A stretch of 64,000 nucleotides of DNA from Pseudomonas sp. GM79 (lineage in GTDB: Bacteria; Pseudomonadota; Gammaproteobacteria; Pseudomonadales; Pseudomonadaceae). Shown in pieces: positions 33,288 through 40,884 of this stretch (the stretch's first letter is position 1; each line of letters starts with the position of its first letter). The stretch is taken from the NCBI RefSeq assembly GCF_000282495.1, contig NZ_AKJE01000111.1:1-64000 (forward strand), given 5' to 3'. The notes under the pieces were generated by a model, which was given only the letters and a program-made list of their open reading frames with translations, did no database searches and was not told where the DNA came from. Both the position numbers and the translations under genes were made by a program.

Positions 33288-33965
33288 TTATGCTGCCTCT
33301 TCTTCTTTTTCCGTGTGAATCACCTGCCAGACCGGTTGTTGAGCCTGAATATCCACTTCCTTGATGACTTCTTTCAGGGATTCCCACAGGTCCAGCCAAT
33401 CACGCGTCCAGTTCTTCGGGTCGATGGTGACGCCGAAAAAGGTATTCATCTCTGCGGCGACTCGTGCCGGACCCCACTCAGCCGCCCCGACCACTTCCCC
33501 CTTGTACGATTGCAACGCCAGAGTCACCAGGTACTGCGCCTTCACGCGCTTGGCCGAAGTGAGGTCGGGCAACTTGGCATGGGCGGTGATCAGCAGCACA
33601 GCGTTCATGACGTGGCGCATGGTCATTGCCGGGTGGTAGAGGTAATGCCCGAACTGCTGCACCTGGAACGGCAGCGTGTCGATGGCGCGCAAGACCTTGC
33701 CGATGGTGGCCAGGTGCGCGGCGCGGGCGGTGGATCGGCCAATCGGCGTGCGGCGCGTCTCGCTGATGCTGATCTTCTGCCGAACGATCTGGATGCGCTC
33801 TTCTTTGTCGTCGCCCAGGGCGGCAAACACGGCCTCGTGGCGGCGCATTCGATTGCCGGCCTTCACCGGTGCCGATTCAGCCTTATCGATTGCCACAGCG
33901 CTGATCGACGCGTTCGATTCGTGCTGCGACTCAGTCCATACCTGTCTTGCGTTGATCAGCTTCAT
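33288..33965 (-). CDS. early-operon distal protein, possible Q antiterminator
   Basis: 225 residues (MKLINARQVWTESQHESNAS...), helical and basic. It follows ninG with a 4-nt overlap and is the last gene before a terminator and the late genes, where lambdoid phages keep Q. I do not recognise Q-family zinc cysteines, so the Q call is positional only. Confidence 0.5.
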   Translation of the reverse strand: MKLINARQVWTESQHESNASISAVAIDKAESAPVKAGNRMRRHEAVFAALGDDKEERIQIVRQKISISETRRTPIGRSTARAAHLATIGKVLRAIDTLPFQVQQFGHYLYHPAMTMRHVMNAVLLITAHAKLPDLTSAKRVKAQYLVTLALQSYKGEVVGAAEWGPARVAAEMNTFFGVTIDPKNWTRDWLDLWESLKEVIKEVDIQAQQPVWQVIHTEKEEEAA

Positions 33966-34537
33966 GCTGCTTCCTTTTTCAGTTCTTTGGTCTTCGCCAG
34001 GTAATCGGCCTTGATGTTTTTCAGGTCTTCAATGGTGTAGCGCTTCGGGTCGTGCGGTCCTTCGAGCCAATCCACCCTGTCGGCGCCGATGCGCTTCACC
34101 AGTTCGATGCGGTAATTCACGATGTCGCCGGACTTGTGCGTGTTGCATGGCGAGCATTGCCGGTGGCAGTTCAGCGGTTCGAATCGCAGCGCCGGATTAC
34201 TCCCTACAGTCCGGTAATGCCCGGCGTCGTACTTGCCCTGGTGGTGTCGGCCGCAGCTGATGCACGGCAGAGCCGCGTCACGCTCACGAACCCAGGCGTT
34301 GAAAGCAGTCTGAGCCTCCTTCATGTACTGCCCTTTCGGCTTGATCCGATCTTTGGCTGCGCGGATCTCCTTGCGGCCAATATCGGCCAACGATTTGCGC
34401 GCTTTTTCTTCGTTTACGTGCTTGATGGCAAGGCCGCACTTTGGGCTGCACACAGACTGACCCAGGCGCTGCGGCGGGAAGCTGATGCCGCATGCAGGGT
34501 TCTTGCACTTCTTCGGCTTGGGTTGCTTGGCGATCAT
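33962..34537 (-). CDS. ninG: recombination protein NinG/Rap
   Basis: 191 residues. N-terminal zinc knuckle (KKCKNPACGISF...SVCSPKCG), then a NinG signature with LPCISCGRHHQGKYDAGHYR and the NCHRQCSPCNTHKSGDI motif of an HNH-like nuclease. Overlaps ninB and the Q-position gene by 4 nt. Confidence 0.92.
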   Translation of the reverse strand: MIAKQPKPKKCKNPACGISFPPQRLGQSVCSPKCGLAIKHVNEEKARKSLADIGRKEIRAAKDRIKPKGQYMKEAQTAFNAWVRERDAALPCISCGRHHQGKYDAGHYRTVGSNPALRFEPLNCHRQCSPCNTHKSGDIVNYRIELVKRIGADRVDWLEGPHDPKRYTIEDLKNIKADYLAKTKELKKEAA

Positions 34538-35004
34538 GCAGCCTCCTTGCTGAGTAGATCGGTGAAGACCACGCCTTGGCCGGTGAAGAACGTGGCGATG
34601 CGGTCGGTGTACTGGATGCCTTGGGCACGGTTGAACAGGCTGGTAACGGGGAAGCCGTCAGGGCCAAACAGCTTGCACTCACCCATCATGGCCAGCTTCT
34701 CCTCGTAGGGCAGATGACGCATGACCCGGTACCACGCTGCCTGGAACCCCGAGTCCTCGTTCAGCAGGATTTGCACCCCGAAGTGCAACTTGCAGTAACG
34801 CCGAGCGTCAGCCGCGTCGCCGATCTGGCTCATCTCAGCGATGCGCTTGTACATCCCAAACCACAGCGAGTTCTGATCAAGCGTGCGGTCCTTGCCCGGG
34901 CGCAGGGAGACCACGACGAACTTCTTGTCGCGGTACATGGTGGTCAGGCAGGTGATGGCCTCGGAGAGCTTGGCCTGGCTGTTGACGCTGATCTTGTCGG
35001 TCAT
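34534..35004 (-). CDS. ninB: recombination protein NinB
   Basis: 156 residues starting MTDKISVNSQAKLSEAITCL. The RPGKDRTLDQNSLWFGMYKRI segment is the NinB signature. It binds single-stranded DNA and assists phage recombination. Start set at 35004, 2 nt after the helicase loader stop. Confidence 0.9.
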   Translation of the reverse strand: MTDKISVNSQAKLSEAITCLTTMYRDKKFVVVSLRPGKDRTLDQNSLWFGMYKRIAEMSQIGDAADARRYCKLHFGVQILLNEDSGFQAAWYRVMRHLPYEEKLAMMGECKLFGPDGFPVTSLFNRAQGIQYTDRIATFFTGQGVVFTDLLSKEAA

Positions 35005-35006
35005 GA

Positions 35007-35813
35007 TCAAAACCCCTCCTTGCCGCGCTGAGATTCCCATTCGAACGGAATGACGATCACCCCGCCCTCCCGCAGACGATCCGCACACCGCTCGCCGATC
35101 GCGGCCGGCAATGCCTTGGCATCCAGATTGGAAACGATCACCGTCGGGCGCTGCTCCTCGTACCGGCCGTTGATGATTGCGAACAGCGTGGTCAGCTCGA
35201 AGTCGCTGGGCTTTTCCTTGCTGACGCCGATCTCATCGAGGATCAGCAGAGAGGGGCTGATGAGGCTCGACAAGATCTGGCTTTCACTCTGCTCGCTGGT
35301 CCGGTCGTAGCTGGCGCGAATCGCTTGCAGCACGGCGCCGACAGTGCGGTACACGGCGGTGGCGCTCGATCTGGCCATGATCTCGTTGGCGATCGCCACG
35401 GACAGGTGCGTTTTGCCCGTTCCCGGTTTCCCCAACAGCAATAGACAGCGGCCCGACTCGGCGATCTGCGAGAACTCGGTGGCATACCGGCGGCAGGTGT
35501 TCAGCGCTTTGTGCTGCTCGGCGGTGGTGGCCACGTAGCCTTCGAAGGTTTTGCCAGCGAAGCGCTTCGGGATCAGCGCTGAGCCAAGCTTGCGCTCCAT
35601 GGCCATGCGGAGCATCAGCGCCTTGCTCTTACGCTCAGACTCTTCCGTCGCTATCTGGGCGATTCGAGAGCACTCAGGGCAACCGGTCTTCAGCTCGCGA
35701 CCGATGACCGAGAAAATCTTCTGCTCGAACTCACCGTGGGTTTCGCATTCGGCGGGCTGGATGCGAGTTCCCGGCGGAAGCTCGGGGGTCGGTTGTACTG
35801 GTTCAGAACGCAT
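35007..35813 (-). CDS. replicative helicase loader (DnaC-like, P-equivalent)
   Basis: 268 residues. N-terminal zinc-like cysteines (C23, C45, C48), then an AAA+ domain with Walker A GKPGTGKT (128-135) and Walker B LLILDEIG. It loads host DnaB at the phage origin. It overlaps the O-like gene by 11 nt. Confidence 0.92.
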   Translation of the reverse strand: MRSEPVQPTPELPPGTRIQPAECETHGEFEQKIFSVIGRELKTGCPECSRIAQIATEESERKSKALMLRMAMERKLGSALIPKRFAGKTFEGYVATTAEQHKALNTCRRYATEFSQIAESGRCLLLLGKPGTGKTHLSVAIANEIMARSSATAVYRTVGAVLQAIRASYDRTSEQSESQILSSLISPSLLILDEIGVSKEKPSDFELTTLFAIINGRYEEQRPTVIVSNLDAKALPAAIGERCADRLREGGVIVIPFEWESQRGKEGF

Positions 35814-36672
35814 AGCTACCGTCCTCCCGCTGGATTAGTCCGTCGGTGTAGTTGCGGTCAGCGAAGCCGGTGTGACGGCTCTGCGGGGCAGTTTTGGCAG
35901 AGGGTTGTTCAGCCAGGCGCTTGGCGATCCACTCGGCCTTGAAACCTTGCCATCCAGCGGACAGTGCCTCGGTCATGGCGGTCTTCACGTCGATCCCATG
36001 ATCGGTCTTGCACTTAACCAGTTCGGCGTTTAGCGAATCCCAAACGGTCGCGGTGGTCGCGGCGCGCTTGGTCTTGCGCAGGGACAGCCAGTCGACCAGC
36101 AGTTGCTCAGGGATGGCGTTCGGGTTGTTGGCCAGCATCTGGATTTTGCCGAACGGCTTCTTGCGCTCAGGCTTCGGCGGAGCCAATTGCGCTTGGGGCG
36201 GATTAATCTCTTTCGAAGAAAGAGTTAATAGGGGTTCTTTCTTTGTATAAAGAAGGCAAGTTGCCGTTTTGGTCTCACTCGCCTCAGGTCTCAGTGAGAC
36301 GATTTGGGCTGAGTGAGACGTTTTGGTCTCAGTGAGACGGTCAGGTTTTTCCTCATAGAAGGACCACTCGCGAATAGGGGAAATCCCGATATCACCTCGG
36401 CTTCCCCCTACCCGGAAAATGATTCGACGCTCAAGGAGATGACTGATCGCTTTCGACGTGACGTCTCGGCGCATGTTGGTCTGCTTGCCGATATCGTCGG
36501 CGGTCAGGCGCTTGGTTTCGAGTTGATAGCCGATGGTCTGCCGTGCAATGGCCATGAGAACGCGCAGTTCGCGCGCTGGCAGGTCAACCGTAGCCAAAGC
36601 CTCCATCAGGCTGTTGTCCATACGGGTGAATCCCCTGCTGCTGTTCAGCTGGATGATGTTGTCGGGGGTCAT
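35803..36672 (-). CDS. phage replication protein O
   Basis: 289 residues. The N-terminal winged-helix replication O domain (FTRMDNSLMEALATVDLPARE, then LRVLMAIARQTIGY, ISHLLERRIIFRVG) binds origin iterons. A low-complexity linker follows at about 110-170, encoded by the origin, then a C-terminal domain that recruits the helicase loader. GGGAG SD. Confidence 0.92.
   Translation of the reverse strand: MTPDNIIQLNSSRGFTRMDNSLMEALATVDLPARELRVLMAIARQTIGYQLETKRLTADDIGKQTNMRRDVTSKAISHLLERRIIFRVGGSRGDIGISPIREWSFYEEKPDRLTETKTSHSAQIVSLRPEASETKTATCLLYTKKEPLLTLSSKEINPPQAQLAPPKPERKKPFGKIQMLANNPNAIPEQLLVDWLSLRKTKRAATTATVWDSLNAELVKCKTDHGIDVKTAMTEALSAGWQGFKAEWIAKRLAEQPSAKTAPQSRHTGFADRNYTDGLIQREDGSYAF
36200..36340. 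other. ori: phage replication origin inside gene O
   Basis: Four iteron-like repeats built on GTCTCA-x-TGAGAC lie at about 36267-36281, 36285-36302, 36305-36320 and 36323-36340 (the first has only one good half). On their gene-O-downstream side, 36200-36262 is AT-rich with runs of A and T, suiting a DNA unwinding element. The order (iterons, then AT-rich DNA, within the O linker) is that of lambda ori. Confidence 0.82.
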
Positions 36673-36703
36673 TGCTTGACTCCCTGAGAACGAGATTTGA
36701 GGC

Positions 36704-36737
36704 GCGACACGTTTTCGGAATTAACAAAACGTGTCGC
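36704..36737. promoter_or_regulatory. CGACAC-N20-GTGTCG dyad element, copy 2
   Basis: A 34-bp inverted repeat with perfect 12-bp arms (GCGACACGTTTT/AAAACGTGTCGC) between gene O and the cII-like gene, 16 bp before the -35 of the predicted oop-like promoter. It matches the element at 31303-31336. Confidence 0.75.
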
Positions 36738-36753
36738 AACATGGTTCGGGGTA

Positions 36754-36832
36754 TTGCTTGAATTAAGCTGGCTCTGCATAATCGACGCTCTCTAGTTTCG
36801 CGAATCAGCCGACCTTCTCCGTCGGCTTTTTT
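36754..36832 (+). ncRNA. predicted oop-like short RNA with promoter and terminator
   Basis: On the plus strand, against the early operon, TTGCTT (36754-36759), a 17-bp spacer and CATAAT (36777-36782) form a promoter, followed by a terminator (AGCCGAC/GTCGGCT stem at 36807-36827 plus six T). The transcript would be about 36789-36832, some 45 nt, ending 12 bp from the cII-like stop. Lambda oop RNA lies in the same place (between cII and O) and direction. Confidence 0.6.
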
Positions 36833-36843
36833 GTGTCTGAAAT

Positions 36844-37266
36844 TCAGGCAGCCTTCAGCGACTCGCGCAGCACGTGCAGCGCGTCAATTGCTTCCTGGAT
36901 GGCTTTGTCGCCCTGGGCTTTTTCGTGCTGACTAATGTGGTTGTCTGCGGTGGCGTCGAAAATCAATCGGCCCACGTCGCCACACTCGGCGGTCAAGTGG
37001 CACAGAGCGACCATCAACGGCTTCGGTGCAGGGCGTTCACGCTCGACCAAGTCAAAGCCGAACTCGTTAGCCAGGGCCGACAGCGGACCTTTGTCGCCGG
37101 TGTGCAGCAAAATCCCGTACAGATGCTCGATGGTCAGGTGGTGAGCGTCGTTATCCGGGTTTGCGCGCTGGAGCAGGCTCACATGCGGAACACCCATCTT
37201 GGCGCTCAGCGACTTTGCTTCGTTGTCCTTGACCGCGTCGTGGCAGGCCCGCAGGAACTTGTCCAT
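36844..37266 (-). CDS. CII-like regulator (phage CP76 family)
   Basis: 140 residues starting MDKFLRACHDAVKDNEAKSL. The opening, the KMGVPHVSLLQRANPDNDAHHL helix-turn-helix-like part and NEFGFDLV fit the Phage_CP76/CII-like family. It probably activates the lysogenic promoter. It lies between early RHH genes and gene O. Confidence 0.8.
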   Translation of the reverse strand: MDKFLRACHDAVKDNEAKSLSAKMGVPHVSLLQRANPDNDAHHLTIEHLYGILLHTGDKGPLSALANEFGFDLVERERPAPKPLMVALCHLTAECGDVGRLIFDATADNHISQHEKAQGDKAIQEAIDALHVLRESLKAA

Positions 37267-37453
37267 TCGTAAAACCTCGTTTCTGTTTCCGTGGTGGCGT
37301 AATGCCAACAAGGCGATCATTCGTTCATCAACTGATCAGGGACGAATCCATGACCTTCTCTTCTTCCAGTCCCGAACCAGGGACCAGCGCCAATCTTGAA
37401 AGCTGTTACCGACCTAACATTCCCGCTTTGCGGTCCCTAATAAGGGCTGTGAA

Positions 37454-37645
37454 TCACCGCTTGGGAGGAAAGGCGACTACGTTGCTATTGGGTAAGGCGC
37501 TGTCGCAGATCGCTTTCTTGAGCCCTGGCATGGCCAGTCGCAAAAGCTCGGAGGCCAAAGCATCCGGGGTGATTCCGATCTCCGACGCCCATCGCGCCAG
37601 TTCTTCTGTTGCGCCCTTCCTGAGTTCAACCACTGCACTGGGCAT
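37454..37645 (-). CDS. small early protein, possible ribbon-helix-helix
   Basis: 63 residues (MPSAVVELRKGATEELARWA...). The helix pattern GITPDALASELLRLAM resembles the second helix of a ribbon-helix-helix domain. Directly downstream of another small DNA-binding-type gene in the cro operon. Confidence 0.55.
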   Translation of the reverse strand: MPSAVVELRKGATEELARWASEIGITPDALASELLRLAMPGLKKAICDSALPNSNVVAFPPKR

Positions 37646-37666
37646 GAAACCCCCTCTATGGCCTTC

Positions 37667-37870
37667 TCAGGCGCGTCTTTTCTCCAGCTCAAACGGAAGC
37701 TCTCCGAGCGTTCGCTTGACCTCAAGCGCGGCCTCGATGATTTCTCGGCTAAGCACGCTGTGTTGCAACTTCATGTCGCGAGCAACGTCCTTCAGTTCCT
37801 GAAAGACTTCATCATCGAGGCGCACCTTCACCTGGTGCTCGTGGCGGTGCGTTTTATCGTCGTAAGCCAT
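37667..37870 (-). CDS. Arc-like ribbon-helix-helix protein
   Basis: 67 residues (MAYDDKTHRHEHQVKVRLDD...). QVKVRLDDEVFQELKDVARDM followed by SVLSREIIEAALEV is a clear strand-helix-helix DNA-binding pattern. Second gene of the early operon, after cro. Confidence 0.7.
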   Translation of the reverse strand: MAYDDKTHRHEHQVKVRLDDEVFQELKDVARDMKLQHSVLSREIIEAALEVKRTLGELPFELEKRRA

Positions 37871-37905
37871 AGGTTCACTTCCGCTTTCGGTGTGACTGGG
37901 CAGGG

Positions 37906-38121
37906 TTAGGCGGCGGATTTACGAGTTGGCTGATGGCGAGAACAGAGCTCGCGAGCGGTGATTTCACCGCCTGTAAGCTCCTCCGCCTTGAATGCCTTCT
38001 CTGCGCTCATCAAGTAAATGCCAGACACCCAGTACGAAACCGCAGCTTGAGATACGCCGAGAGCCAGAGCTGTTTTGGTTTGCCCGCCGAAGTGGTCGAC
38101 GAGCCTTTCGATGGGGGTCAT
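37906..38121 (-). CDS. cro: Cro-like repressor
   Basis: 71 residues starting MTPIERLVDHFGGQTKTALAL. The helix-turn-helix is GQTKTALALGVSQAAVSYWVSG. It is divergent from cI across the operator region, as cro is. It should bind the same ATAAG-N4-CTTAT operators. Confidence 0.88.
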   Translation of the reverse strand: MTPIERLVDHFGGQTKTALALGVSQAAVSYWVSGIYLMSAEKAFKAEELTGGEITARELCSRHQPTRKSAA

Positions 38122-38136
38122 TTGAGATCCCTCCTG

Positions 38137-38202
38137 ATAAGCCTGCTTATATCCTAAATAGAAGGACACTTATTTGCAAGCCGATAAGGGAACTTATAAA
38201 TT
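38137..38202. promoter_or_regulatory. OR operators with pR and pRM
   Basis: Three 14-bp sites of form ATAAG-N4-CTTAT occur at 38137-38150, 38160-38173 (AGAAG left half) and 38184-38197. pR (minus): TTGCAA at 38174-38179, 17-bp spacer, TAGGAT at 38151-38156. pRM (plus) uses the same self-complementary TTGCAA as its -35, 17-bp spacer, TAAATT at 38197-38202. The two promoters are thus back to back. Confidence 0.82.
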
Positions 38203-38209
38203 CCAGCTG

Positions 38210-38866
38210 ATGAGCACACTCGCCGAAAGAATCAAATCCGCACGAATTCACGCCAAGCTGACGCAGAAGGCTCTCGCTCTTAAGGCGGGGGTTGAGCAGC
38301 CGGTGATCTCGCAGTTGGAAACTGGAAAGAACCTCCAAAGCGCGCACCTGCCGAAAATTGCGCATGCGTGCGGCGTGAGCGCCATTTGGCTATCTGAGAA
38401 TATTGGTCAGATGATCAATTCAGCGGCGGCCGAGTCGAACGTGGGCGAATCCCGTCAGCCCGTTGAGTCCTACCGCTACCCGGTAATCAGCTGGGTAGCC
38501 GCCGGCGCCTGGGCTGAGGCCGTGGAGCCCTACCCGGCCGGCTTCTCGGATCGCTATGAGTTTTCCGAGTACGACTCAAAAGGTGCCGCGTTTTGGCTTG
38601 AGGTCAAAGGCGACTCGATGACTTCACCGGTTGGGCAAAGCATTACCGAAGGGACTCTAATTCTGGTAGACACGGAAGCAGAGGCTGCTCCCGGGAAGCT
38701 AGTTATCGCCAAGCTGCCGGATAGCAACGAAGCGACCTTCAAGAAGCTGGTAAATGACGGCGGCAAGCTATTCCTGAAGCCGTTAAACCCGTCATGGCGA
38801 ATTGAGCCTTTCACCGAAGACTGCCGAATCGTAGGGGTTGTGGTTCGGGCGCTTCAGAAGTTTTAA
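38210..38866 (+). CDS. cI: CI-type repressor with LexA-like autoprotease
   Basis: 218 residues. HTH at about 17-38 (LTQKALALKAGVEQPVISQLE). C-terminal S24 peptidase with cleavage site Ala98-Gly99 (VAAGAW), Ser136 in GDSM and Lys168 in VIAKLP, so it should self-cleave with RecA and allow SOS induction. The ATG is about 7-8 bp after the pRM -10 and has no SD, indicating a leaderless mRNA as in lambda cI. Confidence 0.95.
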   Translation: MSTLAERIKSARIHAKLTQKALALKAGVEQPVISQLETGKNLQSAHLPKIAHACGVSAIWLSENIGQMINSAAAESNVGESRQPVESYRYPVISWVAAGAWAEAVEPYPAGFSDRYEFSEYDSKGAAFWLEVKGDSMTSPVGQSITEGTLILVDTEAEAAPGKLVIAKLPDSNEATFKKLVNDGGKLFLKPLNPSWRIEPFTEDCRIVGVVVRALQKF

Positions 38867-38962
38867 ATAGACGGCTAGGTGAGCCGATCCATGGGGGTAT
38901 TCGTGTGCATGCACATCTTTATGGGTAAGAAACGCAGTGAAATCTGTCTCGCCCGGCATGCT

Positions 38963-39000
38963 GAAGGCGGAAAGGATAGTGCAAGGCAAGGCTGAGTGGA
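38963..39000 (+). pseudogene. vestigial 3' end of the 40079-type gene
   Basis: In the appropriate frame this reads KAERIVQGKAEW, against KAGRIVRGKAE at the end of the gene at 40079-40306. Nucleotide identity is high over about 36 bp. It lies directly after cI without the rest of the gene, so it is a recombination remnant. Confidence 0.6.
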
Positions 39001-39141
39001 TGCTGTAGCGCGGGCCTACAAATGCACGCCTACAACGTTTAAAGGTTAACGCCGTTAACTGTTCTCCGGAGAACCATTAAAGGTACGGCGGATCACCCTG
39101 AGTACGGGAATCCCTGCCGATCTGGAACGAGGGCTGACGGC

Positions 39142-39330
39142 ATGGCGCACTCACTTCAATACCAGATAACCGAATCAGTTCGCGTCGTTGAGATCGAGAT
39201 TGGGAAACTGCTCGATTTGGCAGCAATGCTGAAAGACGATGGAAACGATGCCCTGGCGACGGCTGTCTCGAACCAGGCGAATAAGCTGCTTGAGGCTGCT
39301 GTAGCGCTGAGAATCGCGATGGCAGGCTGA
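39142..39330 (+). CDS. small lysogenic-operon protein
   Basis: 62 residues (MAHSLQYQITESVRVVEIEI...), almost entirely helical, with GAGGG SD. Located between two duplicated gene-tail remnants downstream of cI. Function unknown. Confidence 0.55.
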   Translation: MAHSLQYQITESVRVVEIEIGKLLDLAAMLKDDGNDALATAVSNQANKLLEAAVALRIAMAG

Positions 39331-39340
39331 CTGCTTATGC

Positions 39341-39385
39341 TGCCGGATCGTCGGCGTTGTGGTTTGGGTACTTCAGAAGTTTTAA
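39341..39385 (+). pseudogene. vestigial duplicate of the cI 3' end
   Basis: The frame reads CRIVGVVVWVLQKF-stop against CRIVGVVVRALQKF-stop at the end of cI (38822-38866). Only these last 14 codons remain. It marks the join left by recombination with another cI-linked segment. Confidence 0.75.
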
Positions 39386-39487
39386 GCCAGCAAATCACGA
39401 TCCTGAATTACGTGTTTTGGCGCGAAGAGTGATTGCGCACAGAGCCGATGAAAACCGCCCCCTTGAAAACGAAGGAAAGGAACTCCG

Positions 39488-39799
39488 ATGAAAAAGCTAA
39501 TGGTCACAGGGTTGCTCGCGTTGATCGCCGTTGCGATTTACACGCAAATTACGCTCTTCGTGATCCCTCCCATCGGGGCCGTTCCGGAAGGGCGTACAGT
39601 CGTCATGCTAAGGCTCAATAAGACCAATTTCATCGATAGCCCTGATGCCATGTGCGACCGTATGCAGGGTGGAGTCAGCTTGCTGTGCAGAGGAATGACC
39701 ATGGCCGCTGTCGTAGAAAAAACCAAAATCATCGCAAGGCTTCCCTACTCGGACTGGCTCTATCTTCAGTCTACGGATGGAAAGCGATTCAACCGCTGA
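39488..39799 (+). CDS. membrane-anchored or secreted small protein
   Basis: 103 residues. Residues 1-29 (MKKLMVTGLLALIAVAIYTQ followed by ITLFVIPPI) are a signal anchor, followed by a soluble domain with two Cys (CDRMQGGVSLLC) that could form a disulfide. AAAGGA SD. Expressed from the lysogenic operon, it would lie in the envelope and may alter the lysogen's surface; inference. Confidence 0.6.
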   Translation: MKKLMVTGLLALIAVAIYTQITLFVIPPIGAVPEGRTVVMLRLNKTNFIDSPDAMCDRMQGGVSLLCRGMTMAAVVEKTKIIARLPYSDWLYLQSTDGKRFNR

Positions 39800-39837
39800 G
39801 TCATTCTCTTATGTCGACGATGTGATGGGAGGCTTCC

Positions 39838-40071
39838 ATGGGACTCAATAAACCAGAGCAAGACCTGAAGCGAGACCTCCAGGGTGTCGCCTCTGATTTG
39901 AAGTGGTCAGCGGTGGAGCTAAAGCGTATTGCTGAGCGACTCAGCCTGGCCGGCAATGAGATCGATGCCCAGGCCATCCATCACCTGATCACTATTTTCA
40001 AGGCTGGCGAAGCAAGACTTAATGCTCGATCGGTGGAAATATCCGCCAAAAATCCTGAGTCGATAGCCTGA
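39838..40071 (+). CDS. small helical protein, paralog A
   Basis: 77 residues (MGLNKPEQDLKRDLQGVASD...). Same length and layout as the next gene (M-x-L-x-KP-x-Q-(D/E)-L-(K/R)-R-(D/E)-L), so the two are tandem duplicates. Both are helical and charged. Function unknown. Confidence 0.6.
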   Translation: MGLNKPEQDLKRDLQGVASDLKWSAVELKRIAERLSLAGNEIDAQAIHHLITIFKAGEARLNARSVEISAKNPESIA

Positions 40072-40078
40072 GGTCAGC

Positions 40079-40306
40079 ATGTCCCTCACCAAGCCCAGCC
40101 AAGAGCTGCGCCGCGAACTCAAGGCCCTAGGGCTTGATATCGAGCAAGCTGCAGACGAAGTGCTCAGAATCACCAAGGACTGCCGTGATGTCGAGGTGGC
40201 AGCCGTCCTGAAGCTGATTGCGAAGCTCTACGAGGATGCGGATCGGGTTGCGGCGCTGGCGGATGAGGTGAAGGCGGGAAGGATTGTGCGGGGCAAGGCT
40301 GAATAG
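40079..40306 (+). CDS. small helical protein, paralog B
   Basis: 75 residues (MSLTKPSQELRRELKALGLD...). Paralog of the preceding gene, 7 nt away. A fragment of its 3' end also lies after cI. Function unknown. Confidence 0.6.
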   Translation: MSLTKPSQELRRELKALGLDIEQAADEVLRITKDCRDVEVAAVLKLIAKLYEDADRVAALADEVKAGRIVRGKAE

Positions 40307-40371
40307 GTGACGGGCACTACACATTCGAAAGAATGTATTGCCGAAAATAAGGATTCAAGGAGGATTCTGCA

Positions 40372-40884
40372 GTGATTGCCACGCTAACAGATGAAAAAAT
40401 TACGAATCTGCTTACATGCCAGAAGACCATCGCCAACCCTGGCGCACGGTGGAAAGACTACCCAGGATGCAAGCAAAAGAATTACGAAGTCACCTCAGAT
40501 GACGGCGCTGATTTCGAAATTTATTTGCGCCAAAACAAAAAGATACCGCACAGCTTTTCTTGCGGCATTTTGTTGAGGCTGCCCAATGGAGATGCAGTAA
40601 CCTTGGCACGCTACAACGGGAGCTGTCATGCGCACTCCAACCCTCTTGAGGGCGGCGAAAAGGTAGACTTCACACCGCACATTCACCGGGCTACTGAGCG
40701 ATACATTCGAGTCGGCAGGAAACCTGAGCATTACGCAGTTGCATCTGATGCCTACACTGATCTCGAAGGAGCATTTGATGCCCTTCTGTTAGACTGCAAT
40801 GTGTCAGGGTTGGGCCGACCTAATACGAAGCACCCGGATGTCGGGACCTGGCAGCAAACCACTTTAGGCTTCTTCGATGAGTGA
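40372..40884 (+). CDS. DUF6978-like protein
   Basis: 170 residues with GTG start and a perfect AGGAGG SD. The histidine-rich centre (LARYNGSCHAHSNPLEGGEK, then TPHIHRATERYIRVG) and the ending GAFDALLLDCNVSG resemble what I recall of DUF6978. The many conserved His/Asp could bind metal. It overlaps the DUF1828 gene by 8 nt (ATGAGTGA), so the pair is translated together. Confidence 0.65.
   Translation: MIATLTDEKITNLLTCQKTIANPGARWKDYPGCKQKNYEVTSDDGADFEIYLRQNKKIPHSFSCGILLRLPNGDAVTLARYNGSCHAHSNPLEGGEKVDFTPHIHRATERYIRVGRKPEHYAVASDAYTDLEGAFDALLLDCNVSGLGRPNTKHPDVGTWQQTTLGFFDE

Noticed and set aside
37302..37802. 166-codon plus-strand frame over the early RHH genes
   Set aside because: Serine-rich antisense shadow of two small minus-strand genes.
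38892..38996. 34-residue frame MGVFVCMHIFMGKKRSE after cI
   Set aside because: Weak SD and it runs through the vestigial gene tail in a different frame.
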